Assembly (NCBI GenBank): GCA_035509315.1
Contig: DATJLS010000059.1
Span: forward strand, 1-64,000
Direction of reading: 5' to 3'
From: JAKAWQ01 sp035509315
GTDB taxonomy: Bacteria > Pseudomonadota > Alphaproteobacteria > Acetobacterales > Acetobacteraceae
DNA length: 64,000 nucleotides
Positions 8,355 to 16,916 of this stretch are shown here, piece after piece. Made by a program: the position numbers and the translations under genes. Under the pieces are notes generated by a model, which was given only the letters and a program-made list of their open reading frames with translations, made no database searches and was not told where the DNA came from. Every line of letters begins with the position of its first letter. Position 1 is the stretch's first letter.

Positions 8355-9275
8355 ATGATGAGAGCGAAACGAGGCAGGGCCGGGTCCGGACGATCCGAAG
8401 CAAACCACGCCGCGCAGGAGCAGAAAGAGGCCGCTGCCGGGCGGAGTCTTGTTCATCTTGCCGTCGTTCCCGCCGCGGTGCGTCGGCGCGCGCTCGCCTC
8501 CCTTCTCGACGAGGAAGGATTTCTTGCCGTTTCAGACATCGCCCGTCGGGTCGGCGTCTCGGAGATGACGATCCGGCGCGACCTCGACGCCTTCGAGCGG
8601 AGCGGGCTCATCGAGCGGGCGCATGGCGGCGCGGTGCCGGCGGCGCGCCGCGCGCGGCCGGACGAGCCTCTCTTCGCGGCCCGTCGCCTGCTTCACGCGG
8701 AGGCCAAGGCGGCGATCGCGAGGGCGGCCATGGAGCTGATCGGGCCGAACGACATGATCGGCCTCGATATCGGCTCGACCATCGCCTGCCTTGCCGAGCA
8801 GCTTTGCGAGCGGAACGATCTCCGCATCGTCACCAACAGCATCCCTGCCGTCCTCGCCCTCTCCGCGCATGGCGGGGCCTGTCCTGCGGTCTATCTCCTC
8901 GGCGGCCAGCTTCGCCCTGGCGAGGGCTCGCTCTGCGGCCCCATCGCGCGCCGCCAGCTTGCTGAACATTGGCTGCAACGTGCTTTCGTCAGCGTCGCCT
9001 CCGTCTCCGAAGACGGATTGTTTGACTATGCGCCGGAGGAGGCCGAGCTCAAGCACGCCATGATGGCGCGCACCAGGGAAGCCATCCTGCTCTGTGATTC
9101 GAGCAAGTTCGGGCAAGGCTGCTTCGTCCGTGTCGCGGGGCTGGAGGCGATCCACACGCTCATCACCGAGGCAGAGCCACCCGCCGGCCTGCGCAGGGCG
9201 CTCGAACGGGCGGGAAAACGCGTGATCATCGCTGAGACGAAAGGGAACGGCATGGCCGAACGGGGGCACGCATGA
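8355..9275 (+). CDS. DeoR-family transcriptional regulator of sugar metabolism
   Basis: The protein has an N-terminal winged helix with the DeoR signature (FLAVSDIARRVGVSEMTIRR, then RSGLIERAHGGAV). A ribose-isomerase-like sensor domain follows: IGLDIGSTIACLAEQL, RIVTNSIPAVLAL, VYLLGGQLRPGEGSLCGP. The sensor normally binds a phosphorylated sugar, which fits the FGGY kinase two genes downstream. I chose the ATG at 8355, after GGCGGAG, over an open extension back to 8256 that enters the operator region. The N-terminal 40 residues before the HTH are basic and low in complexity. Its stop overlaps the next start (ATGA). Confidence 0.9.
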   Translation: MMRAKRGRAGSGRSEANHAAQEQKEAAAGRSLVHLAVVPAAVRRRALASLLDEEGFLAVSDIARRVGVSEMTIRRDLDAFERSGLIERAHGGAVPAARRARPDEPLFAARRLLHAEAKAAIARAAMELIGPNDMIGLDIGSTIACLAEQLCERNDLRIVTNSIPAVLALSAHGGACPAVYLLGGQLRPGEGSLCGPIARRQLAEHWLQRAFVSVASVSEDGLFDYAPEEAELKHAMMARTREAILLCDSSKFGQGCFVRVAGLEAIHTLITEAEPPAGLRRALERAGKRVIIAETKGNGMAERGHA

Positions 9276-10078
9276 CGGCGGATGTGATCGGGAAAGACCT
9301 CAAGGCGGTGATCGGCATGGTCCATCTCGGCGCCTTGCCGGGGACGCCGCTCTATGATGCCGCCGGCGGCTTCAACCGGCTGCTCGACGGCGTGCTCGCC
9401 GATCTCGAGGCCCTGCAAGAGGCGGGCATCGATGCGGTGATGTTTGGCAACGAGAACGATCGTCCCTATTCCGTCACCGCGCCGCCGGCGCAGCTCGCCG
9501 CGATGAGCGCGATCGTCGCGGCGGCGCGCCCCGCGATCCGCGTTCCCTTCGGGGTGAATTTCCTTTGGGATCCAGTGGCAAGCGTGCAGATCGCCGTCGC
9601 CACGGGTGCGGCCTTCGTGCGCGAGATCTTCACCGGCGTCTACGCCTCGGACATGGGGCTCTGGACGCCGGATTGCGCCGGCGCGCTGCGCGCGCGCCGG
9701 GATCTCGGCCGCCCGGACCTCAAGCTGCTGTTCAACATCAATGCGGAATTCGCCGCCCCGCTCGATACGCGCCCGATCGGGCTCCGGGCACGGAGCGCCG
9801 TCTTTTCCTCGCTCGCCGACGCGATTCTCGTCTCGGGCCCGATCACCGGGCAGCCCGCCGCGCGGGATGCGCTCCACGAAGTCGCCGCTGCTGTGCCGGA
9901 GGTGCCGGTTCTCGCCAATACGGGTGTCGGCATCGACAATCTGAAGGATGTGTTCGCGGTTGCGGACGGGTGCATCGTGGGTACGCATTTCAAGCGGGAC
10001 GGCGATACCTGGAAGCCGGTCGATCCGACGCGCGTGCGGCGCTTCATGGACGAAGCGCGCCGTCTGCGCGGGCGTTAG
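9272..10078 (+). CDS. BtpA/SgcQ-family TIM-barrel protein
   Basis: A 268-residue protein that opens with AVIGMVHLGALPGTPLYD, the BtpA family hallmark. It continues with AGIDAVMFGNENDRPY, FGVNFLWDPVASVQIAVATG and ANTGVGIDNLKDVF, typical of the SgcQ/BtpA barrel. BtpA was linked to photosystem I biogenesis in cyanobacteria; in proteobacteria homologues sit in sugar operons and their reaction is unsettled. Here it overlaps the DeoR stop and lies 12 bp before the FGGY kinase, so a step in catabolism of a phosphorylated sugar or nucleoside-like compound is plausible. Confidence 0.85.
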   Translation: MTADVIGKDLKAVIGMVHLGALPGTPLYDAAGGFNRLLDGVLADLEALQEAGIDAVMFGNENDRPYSVTAPPAQLAAMSAIVAAARPAIRVPFGVNFLWDPVASVQIAVATGAAFVREIFTGVYASDMGLWTPDCAGALRARRDLGRPDLKLLFNINAEFAAPLDTRPIGLRARSAVFSSLADAILVSGPITGQPAARDALHEVAAAVPEVPVLANTGVGIDNLKDVFAVADGCIVGTHFKRDGDTWKPVDPTRVRRFMDEARRLRGR

Positions 10079-10090
10079 ACAGAGCCCCAT

Positions 10091-11569
10091 ATGAGCTTCG
10101 TCCTCGGGATCGATATCGGCACCACCTCGACGATCGGCATTCTCTGTGAATTGCCGGCCCGTCTCGTCGGCACCGCCTCGCGCCCGGTCACGCTTTCCGC
10201 CCCGCGCCCGGGCTGGGCCGAGGAGGACCCAGAGGAATGGTGGCGCAATCTCTGCGCCATCACGAGGGAGCTTCTGGCGCGCGAGCCCCGTGCCGCCGCG
10301 AACCTCGTCGCGATTGGCATCACCGGCATGGTGCCGGCGGTGATCCTGCTCGACCGCGGGAACAGGCTGATCCGCCCGAGCATCCAGCAGAGCGACGGCC
10401 GCTGCGGCAAGGAGGTCCATGCTCTCGGGCGGGAGATCGATCCGGAAATATTCCTGAGCCGGACTGGAAACGGCCTCACCCAGCAGATCGTGACCGCGAA
10501 GCTGCGCTGGCTCGAGACCCATGAGCCCGAGAATTTTCGCCGCGTCCGCACGGTCTTCGGCTCCTACGACTATATCGCCTGGCGTCTTGGCGCGGCGCGC
10601 GGAACGGAGCGCAACTGGGCGCTTGAGGGAGGCTTTCTTGATGTCTCCTCGGGCGTGGTGAGCGCGGATCTCTTTGCCCTTGCCCATCTCCCGGAAGGGG
10701 TTGTTCCGCCCGTCCGCGCAGCTCACGAGATCGCCGGCACGGTCAGTGCGGCCGCAGCCTCCGAGACCGGACTGCCCGAAGGCGTGCCGATCATCGCCGG
10801 CATCGCCGATCATGTCGCCTCCGCCTATGCGGCAGGCGTGACCGGCGCCGGGGACGTGCTCCTCAAGTTCGGCGGCGCAGGTGATATTCTGCTTGCGTCG
10901 CCGGCCGCCCGGCCGGATGCGCGCGTCTTTCTCGATTATCACGCAGTGCCCGGGCTCTTCATGCCGAATGGCTGCATGGCCGCCACCGGCTCCCTCCTGA
11001 ACTGGATCGTGCAGGGCTTCGGCTGCGGCGCGACGCACGCTTCGCTCGATGTCCTGGCGGCTTCGGTTCCGCCGGGAAGCGAGGGTGTCGTCGTCCTGCC
11101 CTATTTCCTTGGCGAGAAGAGCCCGATCCAGGATCCGAACGCGCGGGGAACCATCACGGGCCTCACGCTTGGCCATGGCATCGGTCACATCTGGCGGGCC
11201 ACGCTCGAGGCCATCGCCTTCGGCTTTCGGCATCACCTCGATATCTTCCGGGAACTCGGCTACCCCGTGCGCCGGCTGCTCGCCACGGATGGCGGAACGG
11301 CCAGCGCCATCTGGATGCAGATCGTCGCGGATGCGCTGCAGGCGCCGGTGCAGCTGCTCGAAGGGCATCCCGGCTCCTGTCTTGGGGCCGCCTGGCTCGC
11401 GGCACTCGGGGCCGGCGCCACGAAGGATTGGGCCGGGGTCGGGAACTTCGTGCGCCAGGGAAGACTCGTCGCGCCAAACCGCGACCATGAAGCGCTCTAC
11501 GCGTCGACCTATCGCCGCTACCGTTCCCTCTACGCATCGCTTCGGGACTGGTTCTCCCCCGCCGCCTGA
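10091..11569 (+). CDS. FGGY-family carbohydrate kinase
   Basis: A 492-residue two-domain sugar kinase. The N-terminal FGGY domain starts GIDIGTTSTIGILCE and has GWAEEDPEEWWRNL and AIGITGMVPAVILLD. The usual W-x-D-x-R substrate motif reads QQSDGR, so the first position departs from xylulokinases and glycerol kinases. The C-terminal domain carries LKFGGAGDILLA, YFLGEKSPIQDPNARGTITG and ATDGGTASAIWMQIVADAL, with GAAWLAALGAG near the end. It would phosphorylate a ketose or polyol, probably giving the inducer of the DeoR protein. The substrate cannot be named. Confidence 0.88.
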   Translation: MSFVLGIDIGTTSTIGILCELPARLVGTASRPVTLSAPRPGWAEEDPEEWWRNLCAITRELLAREPRAAANLVAIGITGMVPAVILLDRGNRLIRPSIQQSDGRCGKEVHALGREIDPEIFLSRTGNGLTQQIVTAKLRWLETHEPENFRRVRTVFGSYDYIAWRLGAARGTERNWALEGGFLDVSSGVVSADLFALAHLPEGVVPPVRAAHEIAGTVSAAAASETGLPEGVPIIAGIADHVASAYAAGVTGAGDVLLKFGGAGDILLASPAARPDARVFLDYHAVPGLFMPNGCMAATGSLLNWIVQGFGCGATHASLDVLAASVPPGSEGVVVLPYFLGEKSPIQDPNARGTITGLTLGHGIGHIWRATLEAIAFGFRHHLDIFRELGYPVRRLLATDGGTASAIWMQIVADALQAPVQLLEGHPGSCLGAAWLAALGAGATKDWAGVGNFVRQGRLVAPNRDHEALYASTYRRYRSLYASLRDWFSPAA

Positions 11570-11664
11570 CGGGCAGTCCCGCTCGACCGGGCGCACCGGC
11601 TTCTCGACATGCGCGCGGAGCTTCCCCATCTTTCGTCCCGCGTCCCGCCGGTCCGGAGTCGCCG

Positions 11665-13905
11665 ATGTCCACCACCCTCGCCCACCCGCCGCGCCTGCTC
11701 TTCATGCCGCAAAAGCTGCCCGCCCGCCCGGCGGAACGGCGGCTTTCCGTCGTCTCCTCCTATGAGCCGAACGGCGATCAGCCGGCCGCGATCGGTGAGC
11801 TTGCTTCCGGGATCACCGTGGGCGAGCGCGATCAGGTGCTGCTCGGCGTCACCGGCTCGGGCAAGACCTTCACCATGGCGAAGGTGATCGAGGTCGTGCA
11901 GCGCCCGACCCTCATCCTCGCCCCCAACAAGACGCTCGCGGCCCAGCTCTATGGCGAGATGAAATCCTTCTTTCCGGAGAACGCCGTCGAATATTTCGTG
12001 AGCTATTACGATTATTATCAGCCCGAAGCCTATGTCCCGCGGACCGACACCTATATCGAGAAGGATGCGCAGATCAACGAGCAGATCGACCGCATGCGCC
12101 ATGCCGCAACCCAGGCGCTGCTCGAGCGCAATGATGTCGTCATCGTCGCCTCGGTCTCCTGCATCTACGGCATCGGCTCGGTCGAGACCTATCAGCGCAT
12201 GGTGGTCAGGCTCCAGCGCGGCGGACGGATCGAACGCGACAAGCTCGCGCGCGCCCTGGTGGAACTTCAATACCGCCGCAATGATCAGGCCTTCCAGCGT
12301 GGCACTTTTCGCCTGCGCGGCGAGACCGTGGACATTTTCCCGAGCCACTACGAGGACCGCGCTTGGCGCGTGGTTCTCTTCGGCGACGAGATCGATGAGA
12401 TCGCTGAGTTCGATCCGCTGACCGGGGAGCGGACCGCGAAGCTTGAAGAGATCACGGTTTACGCCAACAGCCACTATGTCACGCCGCGGCCGACGCTCAC
12501 CCAGGCGATCGCCGAGATCAAGGCGGAGCTCCGCACGCGGCTTGCCGAACTCAACGCGGAGGGCAAGCCGCTCGAGGCCGAACGGCTGCAGCAGCGCACC
12601 GCCTACGATCTCGAAATGCTGGAGACCACAGGCTCCTGCAAGGGCATCGAGAATTATTCCCGCTACCTCACCGGCCGCAATCCGGGCGAGCCGCCGCCCA
12701 CGCTCTTCGAATATCTGCCCGAGAACGCGCTCCTCATCGTCGATGAAAGCCATGTCACCGTGCCGCAGCTTGGCGGGATGTATCGTGGCGACTTCAATCG
12801 CAAATCCGTCCTCGCCGATTTCGGCTTTCGCCTGCCCTCTTGCGTCGATAACCGGCCGCTCAAATTCGAGGAATGGGAGCGATTCCGTCCGCAGAGCCTG
12901 TTCGTCTCCGCGACCCCCGGCCCCTGGGAGCTCGAGCGCACGGGCGGCGCCTTCGCCGAGCAGGTGATCCGCCCCACCGGGCTGATCGATCCGATGGTGG
13001 AGATCCGCCCGGTCGAGCGCCAGGTGGATGACCTGCTCGCCGAGTGCCGTGCCGCCGCTCTCGCCGGGACCCGCGTGCTGGTGACGACGCTCACCAAGCG
13101 GATGGCGGAGGAGCTCACCGAATATCTCAACGAGAACGGCGTCCGCGTCCGCTATCTCCATTCCGATATCGATACGCTCGAGCGTGTCGAGATCATCCGC
13201 GATCTTCGCCTCGGCGTCTTCGACGTGCTGGTCGGGATCAATCTCCTGCGCGAGGGGCTCGATATTCCGGAATGCGCGCTGGTCGCGATCCTCGATGCCG
13301 ACAAGGAGGGCTTCCTCCGCTCGACCACGAGCCTGATCCAGACGATCGGACGGGCCGCGCGCAATATCGATGGCCGCGTCATTCTTTACGCGGATCATCG
13401 CACCGACAGCATCGAGCGTGCCTTGGCCGAGACGGAACGCCGCCGGGCCAAGCAGGCGGCGTGGAACGAGGCGCACCACATCACCCCGCAGTCGGTCAAG
13501 AAGGGCATCGGCAAGGCGCTCGAAAGCGTCTTCGAGCAGGATTACGTCACCGTGACTCCCGAGATCGGCGCCGCGGCGGATGCGCTCATCGGCAAGGATC
13601 TTCGGGCGATCATTGGTGATCTTGAAGCGCGGATGCGTCAGGCGGCGGCCGATCTCGAATTCGAGGAAGCGGCGCGGCTGCGCGATGAGATCCGCCGGCT
13701 CGAAGCGCAGGATCTCGGCCTTTCCGCGGGGCCGGCGCCTACCGCCGAAAGGCCCCGCCGCGGGCCGCCACGCCCCTTCGGGCCCGGCGGCGGCGGTGCC
13801 GAGCCGCGCCGCGGCCAGCGGTTCGGGGGAAATGGCCAGGGACATAGCCAGGGACACGGCCCAAACCCTGGGCAGCGCTCACGGCGCGTCCGCCGCGGCC
13901 CCTGA
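11665..13905 (+). CDS. uvrB: UvrABC system protein B (excinuclease subunit B)
   Basis: Helicase-like damage-verification subunit of nucleotide excision repair. It has the N-terminal SSYEPNGDQPAAIGEL, Walker A GVTGSGKTF, the beta-hairpin region with YDYYQPEAYVP, DESH box, motif VI QTIGRAARN, and the C-terminal UVR motif (LEARMRQAAADLEFEEAARL) that contacts UvrC. The protein is 746 residues; after the UVR motif it carries a tail of about 65 residues rich in Pro, Gly, Arg and His that is not part of the usual protein. GGAG precedes the ATG by 6 nt. It is followed closely by the FolM-like gene. Confidence 0.97.
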   Translation: MSTTLAHPPRLLFMPQKLPARPAERRLSVVSSYEPNGDQPAAIGELASGITVGERDQVLLGVTGSGKTFTMAKVIEVVQRPTLILAPNKTLAAQLYGEMKSFFPENAVEYFVSYYDYYQPEAYVPRTDTYIEKDAQINEQIDRMRHAATQALLERNDVVIVASVSCIYGIGSVETYQRMVVRLQRGGRIERDKLARALVELQYRRNDQAFQRGTFRLRGETVDIFPSHYEDRAWRVVLFGDEIDEIAEFDPLTGERTAKLEEITVYANSHYVTPRPTLTQAIAEIKAELRTRLAELNAEGKPLEAERLQQRTAYDLEMLETTGSCKGIENYSRYLTGRNPGEPPPTLFEYLPENALLIVDESHVTVPQLGGMYRGDFNRKSVLADFGFRLPSCVDNRPLKFEEWERFRPQSLFVSATPGPWELERTGGAFAEQVIRPTGLIDPMVEIRPVERQVDDLLAECRAAALAGTRVLVTTLTKRMAEELTEYLNENGVRVRYLHSDIDTLERVEIIRDLRLGVFDVLVGINLLREGLDIPECALVAILDADKEGFLRSTTSLIQTIGRAARNIDGRVILYADHRTDSIERALAETERRRAKQAAWNEAHHITPQSVKKGIGKALESVFEQDYVTVTPEIGAAADALIGKDLRAIIGDLEARMRQAAADLEFEEAARLRDEIRRLEAQDLGLSAGPAPTAERPRRGPPRPFGPGGGGAEPRRGQRFGGNGQGHSQGHGPNPGQRSRRVRRGP

Positions 13906-13923
13906 CGCGGCCTCCTGTCCCGT

Positions 13924-14697
13924 ATGGAGCTGCCCTTCTCTGAGCGGCTGCCCCGCGCGGCCCTGATCACCGGCGGGGCGCGCCGTCTCGGGCGTGCGAT
14001 CACGCTGGCTCTCGCTGCCGCCGGCTTCGATGTCGCGATCCATGCCCATACCGGCGGGGCCGAAGCCGAGACCCTGGCCGGTGAGATTGCGTCACGTGGC
14101 CGGCGCGCCCTCGTGCTCACGGCCGATCTCGCGCACGAGGAGGAGGTCCAGGCACTCTTCCCCGCCGCCGCTCCGCTCGGGCCGATCGGCCTGCTCGTCA
14201 ACAATGCGAGCACCTTCGAGCGTGACGAATGGGATGACGCGACGCGACGCTCCTGGGATCGCCATATCGAGCCCAATCTCCGCGCGCCCTTCGTGCTGGC
14301 ACAGCATTTCGCCCGCGCCCTGCCCACCCCTTCGGAAGGTCTGGTGGTCAATATTCTCGATGAGCGCGTCTGGGCGCTCACCCCCCATTTCGTCTCTTAC
14401 ACCCTCTCCAAGGCGGGGCTCTGGACGCTCACGCGCACGCTCGCCTTGGCGTTGGCGCCGCGCATCCGTGTCGCGGGGATCGGCCCGGGCCCCACTCTGC
14501 CGAGCGCGCGCCAGACGCCGGCGCAGTTCGCGCGCCAGATGGAAGCGGTGCCGCTCAAGCACGGCCCGACCCCTGAGGAAGTGGCCCGCGCAGTGCTCAT
14601 GATTCTTGCGCTTCCCTCCTTCACCGGGCAAATGCTGGCGCTCGATGGCGGCCAGCATCTGCGCTGGGCGCCGGGGGGTGCTCCCATCGACGAATGA
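13924..14697 (+). CDS. SDR-family oxidoreductase, FolM/pteridine-reductase-like
   Basis: A 257-residue short-chain dehydrogenase with TGGARRLG at the nucleotide site. The motif TGGxRRxG with Arg residues is typical of pteridine reductases and FolM, which prefer NADPH. It has NNASTFERDEWDD and the catalytic YTLSKAGL. GPGPTLPS replaces the usual PG loop, and the end has LALDGGQHL. Its stop overlaps the folB start by 4 bp, so a role in folate/pterin reduction is supported by context. It begins 18 bp after uvrB. Confidence 0.85.
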   Translation: MELPFSERLPRAALITGGARRLGRAITLALAAAGFDVAIHAHTGGAEAETLAGEIASRGRRALVLTADLAHEEEVQALFPAAAPLGPIGLLVNNASTFERDEWDDATRRSWDRHIEPNLRAPFVLAQHFARALPTPSEGLVVNILDERVWALTPHFVSYTLSKAGLWTLTRTLALALAPRIRVAGIGPGPTLPSARQTPAQFARQMEAVPLKHGPTPEEVARAVLMILALPSFTGQMLALDGGQHLRWAPGGAPIDE

Positions 14698-15125
14698 CCC
14701 ATACGGAGCCCCCCTGGAAATCCCCTCGCATCGCCGATGCAAGGCGCGGCGTCCGCCATGTGTTCATCCGCGACATGGTGCTTTCTGCGCAGATTGGTGT
14801 CACGGCTTCGGAAAAGCGCGCCTCGCAGCGCGTGCGGATCAATGTCGATCTCGCCGTCGAAGATGAGGGCGCCCGGCCGCTCTCGCGCGAGCGGGTCGGA
14901 CAGGACCGGCTCGCGCGGGTGGTCGATTACGAGCCGATCGCGGCTTCGGTCCGCCGCATCGTGAAGGAAGGCCATATCGGTCTCGTCGAGACGCTCGCTG
15001 AGCGGATCGCCGAGGCCTGCCTTGAGGACCGCCGGGTTCTCGCAGCGCGGGTGCGAATCGAGAAGCTCGACATCTTCGCGGATGCCGCCTCGGTCGGGGT
15101 AGAGATCGAACGCCGCCGCGCCTGA
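14694..15125 (+). CDS. folB: dihydroneopterin aldolase
   Basis: Cleaves 7,8-dihydroneopterin in folate synthesis. The 143-residue protein has the family opening VFIRDMVLSAQIGVTASEKR, then RVRINVDLAV and VVDYEPIAASVRRIVKEGHI. LVETLAERIAEACL contains the conserved Glu of the active site. The C terminus gives the usual VRIEKLDIFADAASVGVEIE. An N-terminal extension of about 20 residues precedes the domain. Translationally coupled to the FolM-like gene (ATGA) and convergent, with an 18-bp gap, with the transglycosylase gene. Confidence 0.92.
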   Translation: MTHTEPPWKSPRIADARRGVRHVFIRDMVLSAQIGVTASEKRASQRVRINVDLAVEDEGARPLSRERVGQDRLARVVDYEPIAASVRRIVKEGHIGLVETLAERIAEACLEDRRVLAARVRIEKLDIFADAASVGVEIERRRA

Positions 15126-15143
15126 CCTCTCACGCCGCCATTA

Positions 15144-16235
15144 TCAGGACTGGGCGGCCGGCGAAACCACGAAGCAGGCCGTATGCTCGCGCCCGAGCGC
15201 CTCGCATGCCTGAACGGCAGCACCGCGCGAAAGCCCGACCAGACGCGCGCGATAGAGCATGGCGTGGGACTCACGCACGCTCATCACGGTCGGCCATGCG
15301 GCTTTGAGCAGGCCCGGTGCCTGTCGGAGCGCCGTGTTGAGAGCGCCATGCGCGGCGTCCATCCGGTCGAAGGCACCAACCTGGATCGCCCAGGGCCCAC
15401 GGAGAGAGACGACCGGCTGCGGCGGCGGTGTATCGGCGAGAGCAGGCGAGATGATGTGGAAGCCGCCAGCCGGCCGTGGCGGAGGCGGCGCCGGGGGCGG
15501 AGCCACCAGGCGCGGCGGCGGCGGCGCAGGGCGCACTGGCTCGGAAAGCTGCGCCACGCGCACGACGGGTGGCGGCGGCAACGGCGCGGCGGGCGGTGGC
15601 GCCTGAGGCATCTGCACCGGCGCCGGCACCGGTGTGCTCGTGCTGTTCATCGCATACGCGGTCGCCGGGCTTGGCATGTCCGGCATCGCCCCCTCGATCC
15701 GCGGCGCCAGCATGGCAACATAATGCCGCGTCTCATACGGAAGCGGCATATGGTCCGTGAGGTATTCCTCATAGCGTGCCGGCCCGGCATTGTAGGCGGC
15801 TAGGAATCCTGGCGAACCGAAGAGATCGTACATCTCGCGGAGATACGCGGTGCCGGCGAAGATATTGTTCCGCGGATCGTAAGGGTCGTTGCCGAGGCCG
15901 TACTCGGACTCGAGTTCCTGATAAGTGTCCGGCATCACCTGCATCAGCCCCATCGCGCCGGCGGGAGAAGTGATGGGGGCACCATCAAGATATTCCTGGC
16001 CGCCGGATTCGACGTTCATGACCTCGCGAATCCATACCTGAGGCACGTCGAAATGCTGGGAGGCCTGGGCGATATAGGGCCCCCAGGGATCCCAATAAGG
16101 CCCGGGCGGCCTGTAATCGCGGGGGGCATAGGCGGCATAGCGCTCCGCCTGCTGACGGGCGCTCAGTTGCGGGGGATGGCCGGCGCAGGCGGAGAGGAGA
16201 AGAGTGGCAAGAACGGATAGTGAAAACCGTCTCAT
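15144..16235 (-). CDS. lytic transglycosylase (SLT) lipoprotein with C-terminal SPOR domain
   Basis: The protein has a lipoprotein signal (LLLSACAG, Cys at about residue 17). A goose-type/Slt70-like lysozyme domain follows, with VMNVESGGQEY containing the catalytic Glu, then SPAGAMGLMQVMP and LAAYNAGPARYEEY. A linker of about 100 residues is very rich in Pro. The last 80 residues (PWAIQVGAFDRMDAAHGALN, ending LGREHTACFVVSP) form a SPOR domain that binds denuded glycan strands at division sites. It would cleave peptidoglycan from the outer-membrane side. The fusion of enzyme and SPOR in one chain resembles RlpA-like division proteins in logic, but the enzyme fold is SLT. Confidence 0.9.
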   Translation of the reverse strand: MRRFSLSVLATLLLSACAGHPPQLSARQQAERYAAYAPRDYRPPGPYWDPWGPYIAQASQHFDVPQVWIREVMNVESGGQEYLDGAPITSPAGAMGLMQVMPDTYQELESEYGLGNDPYDPRNNIFAGTAYLREMYDLFGSPGFLAAYNAGPARYEEYLTDHMPLPYETRHYVAMLAPRIEGAMPDMPSPATAYAMNSTSTPVPAPVQMPQAPPPAAPLPPPPVVRVAQLSEPVRPAPPPPRLVAPPPAPPPPRPAGGFHIISPALADTPPPQPVVSLRGPWAIQVGAFDRMDAAHGALNTALRQAPGLLKAAWPTVMSVRESHAMLYRARLVGLSRGAAVQACEALGREHTACFVVSPAAQS

Positions 16236-16426
16236 ACAGAGGTGGCTCCCCTCGGCACGCGGAACAGAAAGACAACGGCCGAGCGGCCGTCATTGAGGCG
16301 GTCGGTCAGAAAATCCGGCTAAGTTCTTATCCGAAGATCAACTTGGCGGCAAGCTTTTGGACAGAGCCGGCGGTTTGGGCGATCATTTGGCGCCTTTTCG
16401 ACCCCCGTTTCGGGCGGAGTCCAAGC

Positions 16427-16756
16427 ATGAAAACCCTCCCTTTTTTTGCGTCTCTGCTGATCCTGGGTGGCTGTGCCAGTTCCCGCCCGAGGTCAGCCGC
16501 CGACTCGGTCCCGCCCGCGAACGTGATCTACGGGACGATTCTCGTCGCGCGCCGGGCGGAGGCTGCCCCCGGCGTCCTCGCCGCGCTGGGCGCTGCTCCG
16601 GGCGCGGACAATCCGGCGACCGAGTTCATCGTCCGCGAAGACAATGGGCAGGTGATCTCGGTGGTGGAGCCGGGCGGGAGCGGGCTCATGCCCGGAGAGC
16701 GGGTGATGATTCACCAGGGCCCCGAAACCACCCTCGCCGCCGCGACGCAGGAGTGA
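16427..16756 (+). CDS. SlyB-like outer-membrane lipoprotein
   Basis: A 109-residue lipoprotein. The ATG at 16427 begins a short signal peptide with the lipobox LGGCAS. The mature part has IYGTILVARRAEAAPG, then TEFIVREDNGQVISVVEPGG and GERVMIHQG. This is the C-terminal beta pattern of SlyB/Pcp-type proteins, but the glycine-zipper membrane segment usual in that family is not evident. A longer open frame back to 16220 overlaps the start of the transglycosylase and is unlikely to be translated. Role in envelope stability is inferred from the family. Confidence 0.7.
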   Translation: MKTLPFFASLLILGGCASSRPRSAADSVPPANVIYGTILVARRAEAAPGVLAALGAAPGADNPATEFIVREDNGQVISVVEPGGSGLMPGERVMIHQGPETTLAAATQE

Positions 16757-16916
16757 GCTGCGGTAGAGCGGCGGAGGGGCTGACGCGCCCCATGATGGCA
16801 GGGTCGATTCCGGGCCGGCATTTCAAATGTAAGCCTTCGTCGATTGCGCGGACATCGTCCCGTGATGCGGCGGCAGGAGGCTCCTTCGCCCGAAACGCGC
16901 GAAAGGAGTTCCAGCG

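Noticed and set aside
9026..11629. An 867-codon open frame on the minus strand under the BtpA and FGGY kinase genes
   Set aside because: It is antisense to two clear genes, has a charged low-complexity composition, no family motifs and no ribosome site. High GC content leaves such frames open.
11530..13857. A 775-codon minus-strand frame opposite uvrB
   Set aside because: It is the reverse shadow of a highly conserved gene and shows no protein-family pattern.
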